14,259 bases of DNA from Lachnospiraceae bacterium (GTDB lineage: Bacteria > Bacillota > Clostridia > Lachnospirales > Lachnospiraceae), in NCBI GenBank assembly GCA_009774615.1, contig VSOC01000096.1, positions 1 to 14,259 on the forward strand. Direction: 5' to 3'. Within the stretch, counting starts at the first letter, position 1. Each line of letters begins with the position of its first letter. Shown piece by piece: positions 7,450 through 14,243 of this stretch. Position numbers and translations under genes: made by a program. The notes under the pieces were generated by a model. The model was not told where the DNA came from and made no database searches. It worked only from the letters and a program-made list of their open reading frames with translations.

Positions 7450-8823
7450 ATGATGAACAAAGAAATCCCTTACAAAATTTATTTAGAAGAACAGGAAATG
7501 CCGAAGCAGTGGTACAATGTGCGTGCAGATATGAAGAAGAAACCTGCACCCATCTTAAATCCGGGAACTTTACAGCCGGTTACTGCAGAAGAATTATCAA
7601 AAATTTTCTGTGAAGAGCTGGCAAAGCAGGAATTGGACGATACAACACCTTATTTTGCTATTCCCCAGGAAATCCTTGACTTTTATAAGATGTACCGCCC
7701 GTCGCCTCTGGTACGCGCTTACTGTCTGGAAAAAAAGCTGGGTACTCCGGCACATATTTATTATAAATTCGAGGGAAATAATACCTCCGGAAGCCATAAG
7801 CTTAATTCTGCGATTGCCCAGGCTTATTATGCCAAGAATCAGGGCTTAAAGGGGGTTACTACGGAAACCGGTGCAGGGCAGTGGGGAACGGCGCTTTCCA
7901 TGGCATGTTCCTACCTTGATCTGGACTGCCAGGTCTATATGGTAAAATGCTCCTACGAACAGAAGCCTTTCCGCCGCGAAGTTATGCGCACCTACGGCGC
8001 AAAGGTAACGCCGTCCCCTTCGATGAATACGGAAGTCGGAAGAAAGATCAATGAAGAGTTCCCTGGCACGACCGGAAGTCTTGGCTGTGCGATTTCCGAG
8101 GCGGTTGAGGCGGCAGTGAGCCAGGAAGGCTATCGTTATGTTCTTGGTTCGGTGTTATCCCAGGTGCTGCTGCATCAGTCGATTATCGGCCTGGAGGCAA
8201 AAGCTGCTCTGGATAAATACGAAATTAAGGCAGATATGATTATCGGCTGTGCTGGCGGCGGTTCCAACCTTGGCGGATTGATTTCACCTTTTGCGGGAGA
8301 AGTTCTGCGGGGTGAGGCGAAGTATGATATTATTGCCGTAGAACCGGCTTCCTGCCCAAGCTTAACCCGCGGTGTTTATGCTTATGACTTCTGCGATACC
8401 GGAAAAGTATGCCCGCTGGCGAAGATGTACACTCTGGGCAGCGGCTTTATCCCGTCAGCAAACCATGCAGGCGGTCTTCGCTATCACGGCATGAGTTCCG
8501 TGGTATCCGAACTCTACGATCAGGGCCTGATCACCGCAAGAAGTGTAGAACAGACCGAGGTATTTAAGGCAGCGCAGACCTTTGCCCGGGTAGAAGGAAT
8601 ACTTCCGGCACCGGAGAGCAGCCATGCCATTAAGGTTGCTATTGACGAAGCCTTAAAGTGCAGGGAAACGGGAGAGGAAAAGAACATTGTCTTTGGTCTG
8701 ACCGGAACCGGCTATTTTGATATGGTTGCATACCAGCGGTTTAATGACGGTGAGATGAAGGACTATATCCCAACGGACGATGAACTGAAAAAGTCCATTG
8801 ACGCTCTTCCGAAGGTAAATTAG
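7450..8823 (+). CDS. trpB: TrpB2-type tryptophan synthase beta chain (PLP-dependent)
   Basis: 457 residues from ATG 7450, which is preceded at proper spacing by AAAGGAAG; the in-frame GTG at 7432 lies upstream of that site and is unlikely. This is the long TrpB2 form, with an extended N-terminus absent from classical TrpB (about 400 residues). The PLP Schiff-base lysine is K117 in SGSHKLN, and the phosphate-binding loop GCAGGGSN is at 266-273. ETGAGQWG matches the catalytic loop of tryptophan synthases. Known chemistry is the joining of indole and L-serine to give L-tryptophan. No trpA or other trp gene is adjacent, so it may salvage free indole or serve a TrpA encoded elsewhere. Expression is evidently controlled by the upstream Trp T-box. 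The family assignment is strong; the physiological substrate is inferred. Confidence 0.93.
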   Translation: MMNKEIPYKIYLEEQEMPKQWYNVRADMKKKPAPILNPGTLQPVTAEELSKIFCEELAKQELDDTTPYFAIPQEILDFYKMYRPSPLVRAYCLEKKLGTPAHIYYKFEGNNTSGSHKLNSAIAQAYYAKNQGLKGVTTETGAGQWGTALSMACSYLDLDCQVYMVKCSYEQKPFRREVMRTYGAKVTPSPSMNTEVGRKINEEFPGTTGSLGCAISEAVEAAVSQEGYRYVLGSVLSQVLLHQSIIGLEAKAALDKYEIKADMIIGCAGGGSNLGGLISPFAGEVLRGEAKYDIIAVEPASCPSLTRGVYAYDFCDTGKVCPLAKMYTLGSGFIPSANHAGGLRYHGMSSVVSELYDQGLITARSVEQTEVFKAAQTFARVEGILPAPESSHAIKVAIDEALKCRETGEEKNIVFGLTGTGYFDMVAYQRFNDGEMKDYIPTDDELKKSIDALPKVN

Positions 8824-8907
8824 CTGAAATATTTCTATATCAATGATCACAATAAGCTAAATCAGAATGAAAAAAAGCGGTTATTGCAAACCATGTGAAT
8901 CGTAATG

Positions 8908-8954
8908 AAAACCCCCCTGCCCTGTGCTTGTCCGTTAAGGCAGTGGGGTTTTTT
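8908..8954. terminator. bidirectional terminator between trpB2 and the CAP-protein gene
   Basis: CCCC plus CTGCC (8912-8915 and 8917-8921) pairs with GGCAG plus GGGG (8939-8943 and 8945-8948), with one C/T mismatch. It is flanked by AAAA (8908-8911) and TTTTTT (8949-8954). The T-tract on each strand lets it end both trpB2 and the converging CAP gene, which stops at 8976. Confidence 0.88.
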
Positions 8955-8975
8955 ATAAGTATTCTTTACTGTTTT

Positions 8976-9854
8976 TTAGCGGATAAACAACTGTGTCCAG
9001 TAAAGAGTTCCATTTGCAGCCTGGTAACAGCCCACGCCAATCGTTGTATAGTTTCGGTTTAAAATATTTGCACGGTGGCCGGAACTGTTCATCCAGGTAT
9101 TCATAACTTCCTGCGGCGTCCTCTGCCCATAAGCAATGTTTTCTCCGGAACTGCTGAAAGAAATGTTGTTTTGCTGCAGTACGGTGCTGAAAGAACTTCC
9201 GTTCGGTCTTGTGTGGGAGAAGTTCTGCGTGATTTCTTTTGAACGTATGTAGGCGGCATCAGAAACTGCCGAAGATGCACTGAGCGGGGACAATCCGGCT
9301 TTGGCTCGTTCTTCATTGACTAAGTTAATAACCTGCTGGACGTAAGCCTGGTTGCTGGTGCCGGTATCCGGTGTGGTTTGGCCTGGTTTATTGTTATCCG
9401 GTGTGGTCTGTCCGGGTTTATTGGTATCCGGTGTGGTTTGACCGGGTTTATTGTTATCCGGTGTGGTCTGTCCCGGGCGGTTCTGCAGGAAATGGTTCGA
9501 TCCAGGGCATTGTCCTGGGAAATAGTCTTCTTCGTTAAAGCAGTTATTGGCGGAATTGCTGTAAAGGTTATTGCAGATGCTGCTGTAAAGGCTGTTGCAG
9601 AGGTTATTGTATGTATTGTTGTTATTATTTGTATTGTTGTTATTATTTGTACAGGAATTGCCTAACAGGCTGCTCAGGTTGCTGTAAACATTACTGCCGG
9701 AAAAGCCGTTTTCGGAAAAGCTGTTGTATCCTGTCTGGAAATTTCTTCCTGTAATTACTGTTGGGCAGGCAGCCTGGGCAGGAAGGGCGGCTGCTGTGGA
9801 GATTCCCATAGAGATTATCGTTGCTGCTGCCATATAAAGTCCAAATCGTTTCAT
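8976..9854 (-). CDS. secreted CAP-domain (SCP/PR-1, YkwD-like) protein with repeat linker
   Basis: 292 residues from the ATG at 9854, chosen because AAAGGAGC sits eight bases before it; the in-frame ATG at 9872 overlaps that site. A signal peptide with a cleavage motif near AQA-AC at about 28-30 indicates export. The mature N-terminal part is Asn/Ser rich, with six spaced cysteines and an Asn-run segment at about 70-84. A linker at 127-164 contains four 10-residue PGQTTPD(N/T)NK-type units. The CAP domain occupies about 169-292 and has the family His/Glu/His set: H214 in SHTRPNG, E238 in GENIAYG and H260 in GHRANIL. Related bacterial YkwD-like proteins are secreted or cell-wall associated and mostly of unknown function. 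No sortase motif is present, so it is either released or held by the N-terminal region. It stands alone, between terminators. Confidence 0.9.
   Translation of the reverse strand: MKRFGLYMAAATIISMGISTAAALPAQAACPTVITGRNFQTGYNSFSENGFSGSNVYSNLSSLLGNSCTNNNNNTNNNNNTYNNLCNSLYSSICNNLYSNSANNCFNEEDYFPGQCPGSNHFLQNRPGQTTPDNNKPGQTTPDTNKPGQTTPDNNKPGQTTPDTGTSNQAYVQQVINLVNEERAKAGLSPLSASSAVSDAAYIRSKEITQNFSHTRPNGSSFSTVLQQNNISFSSSGENIAYGQRTPQEVMNTWMNSSGHRANILNRNYTTIGVGCYQAANGTLYWTQLFIR
9363..9476 (-). repeat. 30-bp tandem repeats encoding the Pro/Thr linker
   Basis: Nearly four tandem copies of a 30-bp unit encode PGQTTPDNNK or PGQTTPDTNK, alternating in the last residues. The copies are nearly identical in DNA, with differences mainly at the N/T codon and a few silent sites, which suggests recent expansion. 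Copy number probably varies between strains. Confidence 0.9.
9603..9647 (-). repeat. AAC/AAT triplet-rich low-complexity tract
   Basis: This tract encodes two Asn runs separated by Thr within the CAP protein (about residues 70-84). The DNA contains a duplicated stretch of roughly 18 bases of GTT/ATT triplets on the plus strand. Such tracts are prone to replication slippage, but whole triplets preserve the frame. Confidence 0.8.
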
Positions 9855-9897
9855 TTGTAATGCTCCTTTCATGATCGGGTTAATGCGTTTTTGGATA

Positions 9898-9940
9898 TGT
9901 TACATAATTTTTACATTTGTGTTACAAAATGATATTAACA
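9898..9940. promoter_or_regulatory. phased TTACA repeats upstream of the CAP-protein gene (candidate operator)
   Basis: Three 7-mers, TGTTACA (9898-9904), TTTTACA (9909-9915) and TGTTACA (9920-9926), recur at exactly 11 bases, one helical turn. A further TTAACA is at 9935-9940, out of that phase. Tandem TT(A/T)ACA hexamers with 11-base period resemble binding sites of PhoB/OmpR-family regulators such as Bacillus PhoP. They lie 44-86 bases before the CAP start. The regulator identity is inference. Confidence 0.45.
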
Positions 9941-10037
9941 TATAAACACTGGAAAGGCTATCGGGAAAGGATGGATGTTTTTCCTGAATTTGGAAATTAG
10001 AAGAAAAATCAGATATTGAACCTGGAAAATCAAGGAT

Positions 10038-10076
10038 AAAAAATCCAGAACTTACTCCTCGGTTCTGGATTTTTTT
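10038..10076. terminator. terminator of the exonuclease gene, overlapping its last codons
   Basis: ATCCAGAAC (10043-10051) pairs with GTTCTGGAT (10062-10070) around a ten-base loop, flanked by A-run and T-run so that it can act on both strands. It terminates the minus-strand exonuclease message. The gene's TAA (10052-10054) lies in the loop, so the final codons form the hairpin itself. Confidence 0.88.
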
Positions 10077-11041
10077 GACTGTCGTTTATGTTTATTTTTT
10101 TCTGTTCGGCGTTTTCGGTATTCTTCTCGTTTTTCTGCGATAAGATTTGCTGCGGATACATCGACGATTTTGGTGGTGCGGATAGCAAAGATATTGCCGG
10201 ATTCTGCTTTTTTAATGCGGATTTTTCCCCGGACAAAGCCGTGCTCCGGGCACAGGGCCAGGCAGAGGTAAAGCTTGGAATTTGCCGAAAACCAGCGGAT
10301 TTTTTTGCGCAGGGTTCTTCGGCAGAGGCAGCAGATGACTTCATTGACCCGTTTATCGGCCATAGCCTCTTCCTTTGTGGGAAATTCACGGGAAACAAAT
10401 TTTGTATAGGCAGGGAACGTAAGGTAGATTTGTTCCTGTTCTGTCTGGGGAAGCCGGTAGTAATCGGTGGAAACGTATTCACTCACCTTCTTAAAATCCA
10501 TCTTTGCCATAACCTGTCCCGTATAAAACGCATCGTCTAAGGCATGGTGGAAGGGACGATCCTCGTCAAATGTAATAGCAAGGGCTTCAACGGCCTGATC
10601 CAGAGAAAGTTTATCGTTCCCGTCATCGTAGAGAAGGCTGTAGAGTTTTTGCAGATCATAGTATAAAAGAGGTTTTTTAAAGGGGATCGGCATGTGGCTG
10701 TACACCATGTTTCTCTGGAGTTCGGTAAGATCCATAGAACCCCAGGTGACGAAGATAAAGTCATTTCCGCACCATTCAAGGAACTGATATGCGGCTTCTT
10801 TAAAAGGAATTCCATTCTGCCTGAGCAGGCGCATATCCAACTGGGTAACTTCAGAAATTTTAAAATGAAGCTGCGGATAGGCGACCGGTGAGATAAGGCG
10901 GTGAAATTCCCCAATTTCGCAAAAGGTTTCATCCAGCTTAACGGCTCCGATTTCAATTATTTCAAAAGGAAAATGTTCGATGGTTCCTTCTTTTCCGTGC
11001 GGACTTTGGTTCCACTCTAAATCCAATACAATATAATTCAT
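10052..11041 (-). CDS. DEDDh-family 3'-5' exonuclease (KapD-like) with Cys-rich basic C-terminal extension
   Basis: 329 residues from ATG 11041. The catalytic motif begins at residue 7 of this start, and a longer in-frame start at 11122 falls inside the upstream terminator hairpin, so it is rejected. The Exo I motif is DLEWN (D7, E9), Exo II is TWGSMDL (D104), and Exo III is HHALDDA (H165, D170). All four acidic residues and the His of DEDDh exonucleases are therefore present. The fold covers about 1-185. The C-terminal part has C237-x2-C240 and C260-x3-C264 with H267 nearby, like a zinc ribbon, then a strongly basic tail from about 300. That tail could bind nucleic acid. Relatives include KapD, RNase T and DNA polymerase epsilon-type enzymes; the substrate (RNA or DNA) is not decided by sequence. 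The ribosome binding site is weak (AAAGTGAT). Confidence 0.88.
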   Translation of the reverse strand: MNYIVLDLEWNQSPHGKEGTIEHFPFEIIEIGAVKLDETFCEIGEFHRLISPVAYPQLHFKISEVTQLDMRLLRQNGIPFKEAAYQFLEWCGNDFIFVTWGSMDLTELQRNMVYSHMPIPFKKPLLYYDLQKLYSLLYDDGNDKLSLDQAVEALAITFDEDRPFHHALDDAFYTGQVMAKMDFKKVSEYVSTDYYRLPQTEQEQIYLTFPAYTKFVSREFPTKEEAMADKRVNEVICCLCRRTLRKKIRWFSANSKLYLCLALCPEHGFVRGKIRIKKAESGNIFAIRTTKIVDVSAANLIAEKREEYRKRRTEKNKHKRQSKKSRTEE

Positions 11042-11091
11042 AAAATCACTTTCATTCCAATTTGTCAGTAAGGTTATGCCTTGCTTTTTAC

Positions 11092-11130
11092 GGGGAAAAA
11101 TAAAACTACGGTTCATTTGCATGAACCGTA
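11092..11130 (-). terminator. terminator of the TRAP transporter operon
   Basis: TACGGTTCA (11107-11115) and TGAACCGTA (11122-11130) form a perfect nine-base stem with a six-base loop. Read on the minus strand, the stem is followed by GTTTTATTTTT, a T-rich run. It lies 57 bases after the dctM stop and separates that operon from the exonuclease gene on the same strand. Confidence 0.8.
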
Positions 11131-11186
11131 ATTATTCTATCATAGAAGAGCGAGAATCTCAACTGCTTCCTACAGGATTCTTTTGG

Positions 11187-12488
11187 TTAAAGCATTCCTG
11201 CGGCCATGGGAAGTCCCAGGCTGACAGCAGGAATATAGGTGACAAGCAAAAGGCCGACTAAAATCGCCACATAGTACATCAGCATATAAGGAATAACTTT
11301 TGCCAGGGTTGTATCGCCCACCTTGATGGCAACGAACAGTGTGTTTCCTACCGGCGGTGTGATATTGCCGATGCAGAGATTATAAACCAGAATCAGTCCG
11401 AACTGAATCGGGTTCATGCCAAAGGTTTTGACGATGGGCAGGAATAACGGCGTAAAGATTAAGATTGCCGGTGTTACATCCATAAAGGTTCCTGCGATTA
11501 AAAGGATGACGTTCATAATTAAGAGGATGATCACATAATTATTGGTCAGCCCTAAAAGTGCGGCAGAGATTGCCTGCGGAATCTGGGTAAAGGCCATAAC
11601 CCAGCCCATGATATTGGAAACACCGATTAAGAATACAATCATACCGCTCATTTTTGCACTGTCCACGACAATTTTCCAGAAGGATTTTAAGGTAATGTTC
11701 CGGTAGCAGATACCTAAAATCAGCGCATAGACAACCGCGATAGCCGAGCCTTCCGTAGCGGTGAACACACCGGCAACGATTCCGCCGATAACCACAATGA
11801 TTAAAGATAAGGCCGGGATGGCGCGGAGGGTGGCAATACCCAGATTTTTCCAGTCAAATTTCCCCGGCGTGCCCTTGTAGCCGTTCTTTTTGGCAATGAT
11901 AATGGCAACGATGATACAGCACACCGCCCAGATAACACCCGGGATATAACCGGCCAGAAAGAGGGCAGCGACGGAGGTTCCACCAGATACCAGTGAATAA
12001 GTAATCAGGGCATTAGAAGGCGGGATTAAGAGTCCGGAGGGGGCAGATGCGGCGTTTGTCGCTGCACAGAGGGCCTTATCGTAACCCTGTTCTTCCTCAC
12101 CTTCCTTAACCATGCTTCCTACGGCTGCAGCAGCTGCGGAAGCTGAACCGGAGATTGCGCCGAAAAGAGCATTTGCCCCGGCGTTGGTCACTAAAAGGGA
12201 GCCGGGAAGCTTGCCGAGGATGGCCAGAACAAAGTCTACCAGCCTTTTGGCAATACCGCCCTGGTTCATCAGGTTTCCGGCCAGGACGAAGAAGGGAATT
12301 GCCGTTAAGCTGAACTTACTCATGCCCACAAAGGTTCTCTGGGCGGCGGTTAATACAGATACATCCAGCGGTACAACCTGAAGGATGGCGGCCAGGGAAG
12401 AAATTCCGATGGCGTAGGAAATCGGCACGCCGATAACCAAAAGAACCGCCAGTACGACTAAAATAATAAGCAGAGATTGAATTGCCAT
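11187..12488 (-). CDS. dctM: TRAP transporter large permease subunit (DctM)
   Basis: 433 residues, the usual DctM length, hydrophobic throughout with about 11-13 predicted membrane segments. Family signatures are evident: GALFGAISGSASAAAAAVGS, the LLIPPSNALITYS loop, TPAILIFTPLFLPI and the IGNITPPVGNTLFVA motif near the C-terminus. It is the main transport channel of a tripartite ATP-independent periplasmic-type transporter, driving uptake with an ion (usually Na+) gradient. Its ATG follows the dctQ stop by three bases, and a strong AAAGGAGG lies inside the end of dctQ, so translation is tightly linked. It is the last gene of the dctP-dctQ-dctM operon. Substrate cannot be read from this subunit. 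Confidence 0.96.
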   Translation of the reverse strand: MAIQSLLIILVVLAVLLVIGVPISYAIGISSLAAILQVVPLDVSVLTAAQRTFVGMSKFSLTAIPFFVLAGNLMNQGGIAKRLVDFVLAILGKLPGSLLVTNAGANALFGAISGSASAAAAAVGSMVKEGEEEQGYDKALCAATNAASAPSGLLIPPSNALITYSLVSGGTSVAALFLAGYIPGVIWAVCCIIVAIIIAKKNGYKGTPGKFDWKNLGIATLRAIPALSLIIVVIGGIVAGVFTATEGSAIAVVYALILGICYRNITLKSFWKIVVDSAKMSGMIVFLIGVSNIMGWVMAFTQIPQAISAALLGLTNNYVIILLIMNVILLIAGTFMDVTPAILIFTPLFLPIVKTFGMNPIQFGLILVYNLCIGNITPPVGNTLFVAIKVGDTTLAKVIPYMLMYYVAILVGLLLVTYIPAVSLGLPMAAGML

Positions 12489-12491
12489 AAC

Positions 12492-13025
12492 TTACGCCTC
12501 CTTTCTGGCATTGGCTTCTTCCAGAACTTTTTCGGTTTCGTTTACCGGTTCCAGGTTAATGCTGCCATTGGCGATTTCAACGATGTTGATGATCGTGTAA
12601 ATGATGTTGAGTACCCCGCTTAAGGGAAGAACGATATAAAAAATACCGATAGCGACGCCCAGGGAAGAGGTCATCTGTCCCATAGCAAGGTTGGTAATCT
12701 GTATGCCGCCGAATACCAGGATAACTCCCGCAAAAAGGCAGGCGATAATTTCAGCAATGATGGAGAGTGCTTTTTTTGCTGTCGGGCCCATCTTATCCAC
12801 CAGGATGGGGATATTCATATGTCCGCGCTCGCCGACAACGATGGAAGAGCCTAACAGGGCCATCCAGGCAAAAAGGTAGGAAACCAGTTCTTCCGACCAG
12901 GAAGAAGGATGCTGTAAAATATAGCGGGTAAATACCTGCCAGCAGGTTAAGGCAACCATGGCCAGGAAGCTGACACCTGCAAGCACGTTTAAAATTTGGT
13001 TTAAAATGCTTCTAAGCTGCTTCAT
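12492..13025 (-). CDS. dctQ: TRAP transporter small permease subunit (DctQ)
   Basis: 177 residues with four predicted membrane segments (about 12-32, 46-63, 85-107 and 125-147). The conserved DctQ stretch RYILQHPSSWSEELVSYLF is followed by FAWMALLGSS and the GERGHMNIP segment, all typical of this family. The subunit pairs with DctM to form the membrane complex that accepts substrate from DctP. A strong AGGAGG lies five bases before the ATG. It is nine bases downstream of dctP and three bases upstream of dctM, consistent with one transcript. The C-terminal cytoplasmic tail is charged and variable. Confidence 0.95.
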   Translation of the reverse strand: MKQLRSILNQILNVLAGVSFLAMVALTCWQVFTRYILQHPSSWSEELVSYLFAWMALLGSSIVVGERGHMNIPILVDKMGPTAKKALSIIAEIIACLFAGVILVFGGIQITNLAMGQMTSSLGVAIGIFYIVLPLSGVLNIIYTIINIVEIANGSINLEPVNETEKVLEEANARKEA

Positions 13026-13034
13026 ACATACCTC

Positions 13035-14060
13035 CTATTGTGTTTCTGTGGGATATTGCTGGTTATAGGACTGGATTCCGTCGTAGATGGGCTGTAAGGT
13101 CGGATTGCCGGACAGGACGGACTGGTGAAGAGGCGTACAGGCTTCAACAAAGGGTGCCTGGTCCGGATATAAAAACTCTACCTTCTGTTCGTTCTGTGCG
13201 CGATCCTTAGCAGCTTCAACGGCTTTTACCCATTCTTCCCGCTGTACACGATTGACTAACTGATAGCCTTCTTCAAAAATGGCACGTTCTTCCGGGGAAA
13301 GACCTTCGATAAAAGCATTGTTGCCAATCAGGATATCCGGCACCATCTGGTGCATATCGTAGGAATAGTATTTGCAGACGTCGCCGTGCCCGTTATCGGT
13401 TAATGCCATCTCATTATTTTCGGCACCGTCGATAATATTCGACTGTAAGGCCGTGTACACATCGCCAAAGCCCATCGGTGTGGCCGAGCCGCCAAGAAGG
13501 CGCATCATCTCGATATTGGTGGGCGACTGCTGTACGCGGATTTTTAAGCCCTTTAAATCGGCCGGACTTTCAATCGGACGGTTTATGGTGTAAAAGTTTC
13601 GCGTGCCTGCATCCAGCCAGGTCACTGCGGTAAATCCGGCCTTTTTCGTCGAACCAAAGATGGGATCGGTGATGGACGGATCGTCCATGGAGTGGTGGTA
13701 GGCATCAGCGCTGGCAAAGAGGTAGGGAAGGTTAAAAATCTCATAGTTTTTGCTGAAAGTTTCCAGGATGGCGTTGCTGGCGATGCAGTAGTCGATAGCG
13801 CCGGTCTGGGTAAGCTGCACCATGTCCGTCTGCGAACCTAAAAGTTCACTGGGATAGACCTCAACCACATAATGATCCCCCAACTGTTCATTAATGTAGT
13901 CTTTAAAGGCGGTCAGTGCAATGTGTGTCGGATGATTCGTTGACTGGTTGTGCCCAATTCGGACGATTCGTTTCCCGTCTGTGCCGCTGCAGCCGCTTAA
14001 CATGGCGCAGGATAAACTGAATGCACAGAGGAGAAGTCCAAATTTTTTCAGTTGCTTCAT
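13035..14060 (-). CDS. dctP: TRAP transporter solute-binding lipoprotein (DctP)
   Basis: 341 residues from ATG 14060, chosen because AGGAGG at 14071-14076 is ten bases away; the in-frame ATG at 14067-14069 is only one base from that site. The signal peptide ends in a lipobox LSGC, so the receptor is membrane-anchored, as expected for a Gram-positive. DctP family features are RIGHNQSTNHP at the mature N-terminus, the SELLGSQTDMVQ stretch, LKGLKIRVQQSP with the conserved Arg that usually binds the substrate carboxylate, and the IIDGAENN motif. The ligand is therefore probably an organic acid. The ENN motif recalls receptors for sugar acids, but that is only inference from memory. It is the first gene of the dctP-dctQ-dctM operon, and no catabolic or regulatory gene lies nearby to name the substrate. 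Confidence 0.95.
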   Translation of the reverse strand: MKQLKKFGLLLCAFSLSCAMLSGCSGTDGKRIVRIGHNQSTNHPTHIALTAFKDYINEQLGDHYVVEVYPSELLGSQTDMVQLTQTGAIDYCIASNAILETFSKNYEIFNLPYLFASADAYHHSMDDPSITDPIFGSTKKAGFTAVTWLDAGTRNFYTINRPIESPADLKGLKIRVQQSPTNIEMMRLLGGSATPMGFGDVYTALQSNIIDGAENNEMALTDNGHGDVCKYYSYDMHQMVPDILIGNNAFIEGLSPEERAIFEEGYQLVNRVQREEWVKAVEAAKDRAQNEQKVEFLYPDQAPFVEACTPLHQSVLSGNPTLQPIYDGIQSYNQQYPTETQ

Positions 14061-14133
14061 AAGAAACATTCCTCCTTTTCTTAAAAATACTTCCGTGTTT
14101 CATCGATGGAGTACTTTTTATTGATGTTATAAG

Positions 14134-14191
14134 TATGGCAAAAATCTGCTTTTTTTAACAGTGTTAGAGTTGTGACATATATGGCAAAAAT
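14134..14191. repeat. 12-bp direct repeat upstream of the TRAP operon (candidate operator)
   Basis: TATGGCAAAAAT occurs at 14134-14145 and again at 14180-14191, 46 bases apart. Each copy is followed within about five bases by a run of seven or more Ts. The pair sits 74-131 bases upstream of the dctP start. A TATAAC-like -10 on the minus strand adjoins the nearer copy, without a good -35, which would fit an activator-dependent promoter. The binding protein is unknown. Confidence 0.45.
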
Positions 14192-14213
14192 TGTTTTTTT
14201 TCATGAAATAAAT

Positions 14214-14243
14214 AAAAACAAGGTAAATTAACACCTTGTTTTT
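14214..14243. terminator. bidirectional hairpin terminator at the right edge
   Basis: AAAAACAAGGT (14214-14224) and ACCTTGTTTTT (14233-14243) form a perfect 11-base stem with an eight-base loop, with A- and T-runs on opposite ends. It can end minus-strand transcripts arriving from beyond the window, insulating the TRAP operon. The last 16 bases of the window show nothing recognisable. Confidence 0.8.

Noticed and set aside
9363..9476. Regular repeats that could suggest a CRISPR array
   Set aside because: The units are contiguous with no unique spacers, and they encode an in-frame Pro/Thr linker of a secreted protein.
9378..9665. Plus-strand open frame of 95 residues across the CAP gene
   Set aside because: It is the antisense of the 30-bp repeats and Asn codons. 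Its repeated, hydrophobic composition follows from that, and it has no ribosome binding site.
10088..10540. Plus-strand open frame of 150 residues opposite the exonuclease
   Set aside because: It is antisense to an intact enzyme with all catalytic motifs, and its Phe/Cys-rich composition is typical of a shadow frame.
11041..11122. Extended N-terminus of the exonuclease starting at 11122
   Set aside because: The extra codons run through the hairpin that terminates the TRAP operon, and the conserved strand MNYIVLDLEWN begins at the ATG at 11041.
11107..11130. Perfect palindrome as a repressor operator
   Set aside because: On the minus strand it is followed by a T-rich run just after dctM, so a terminator explains it better.
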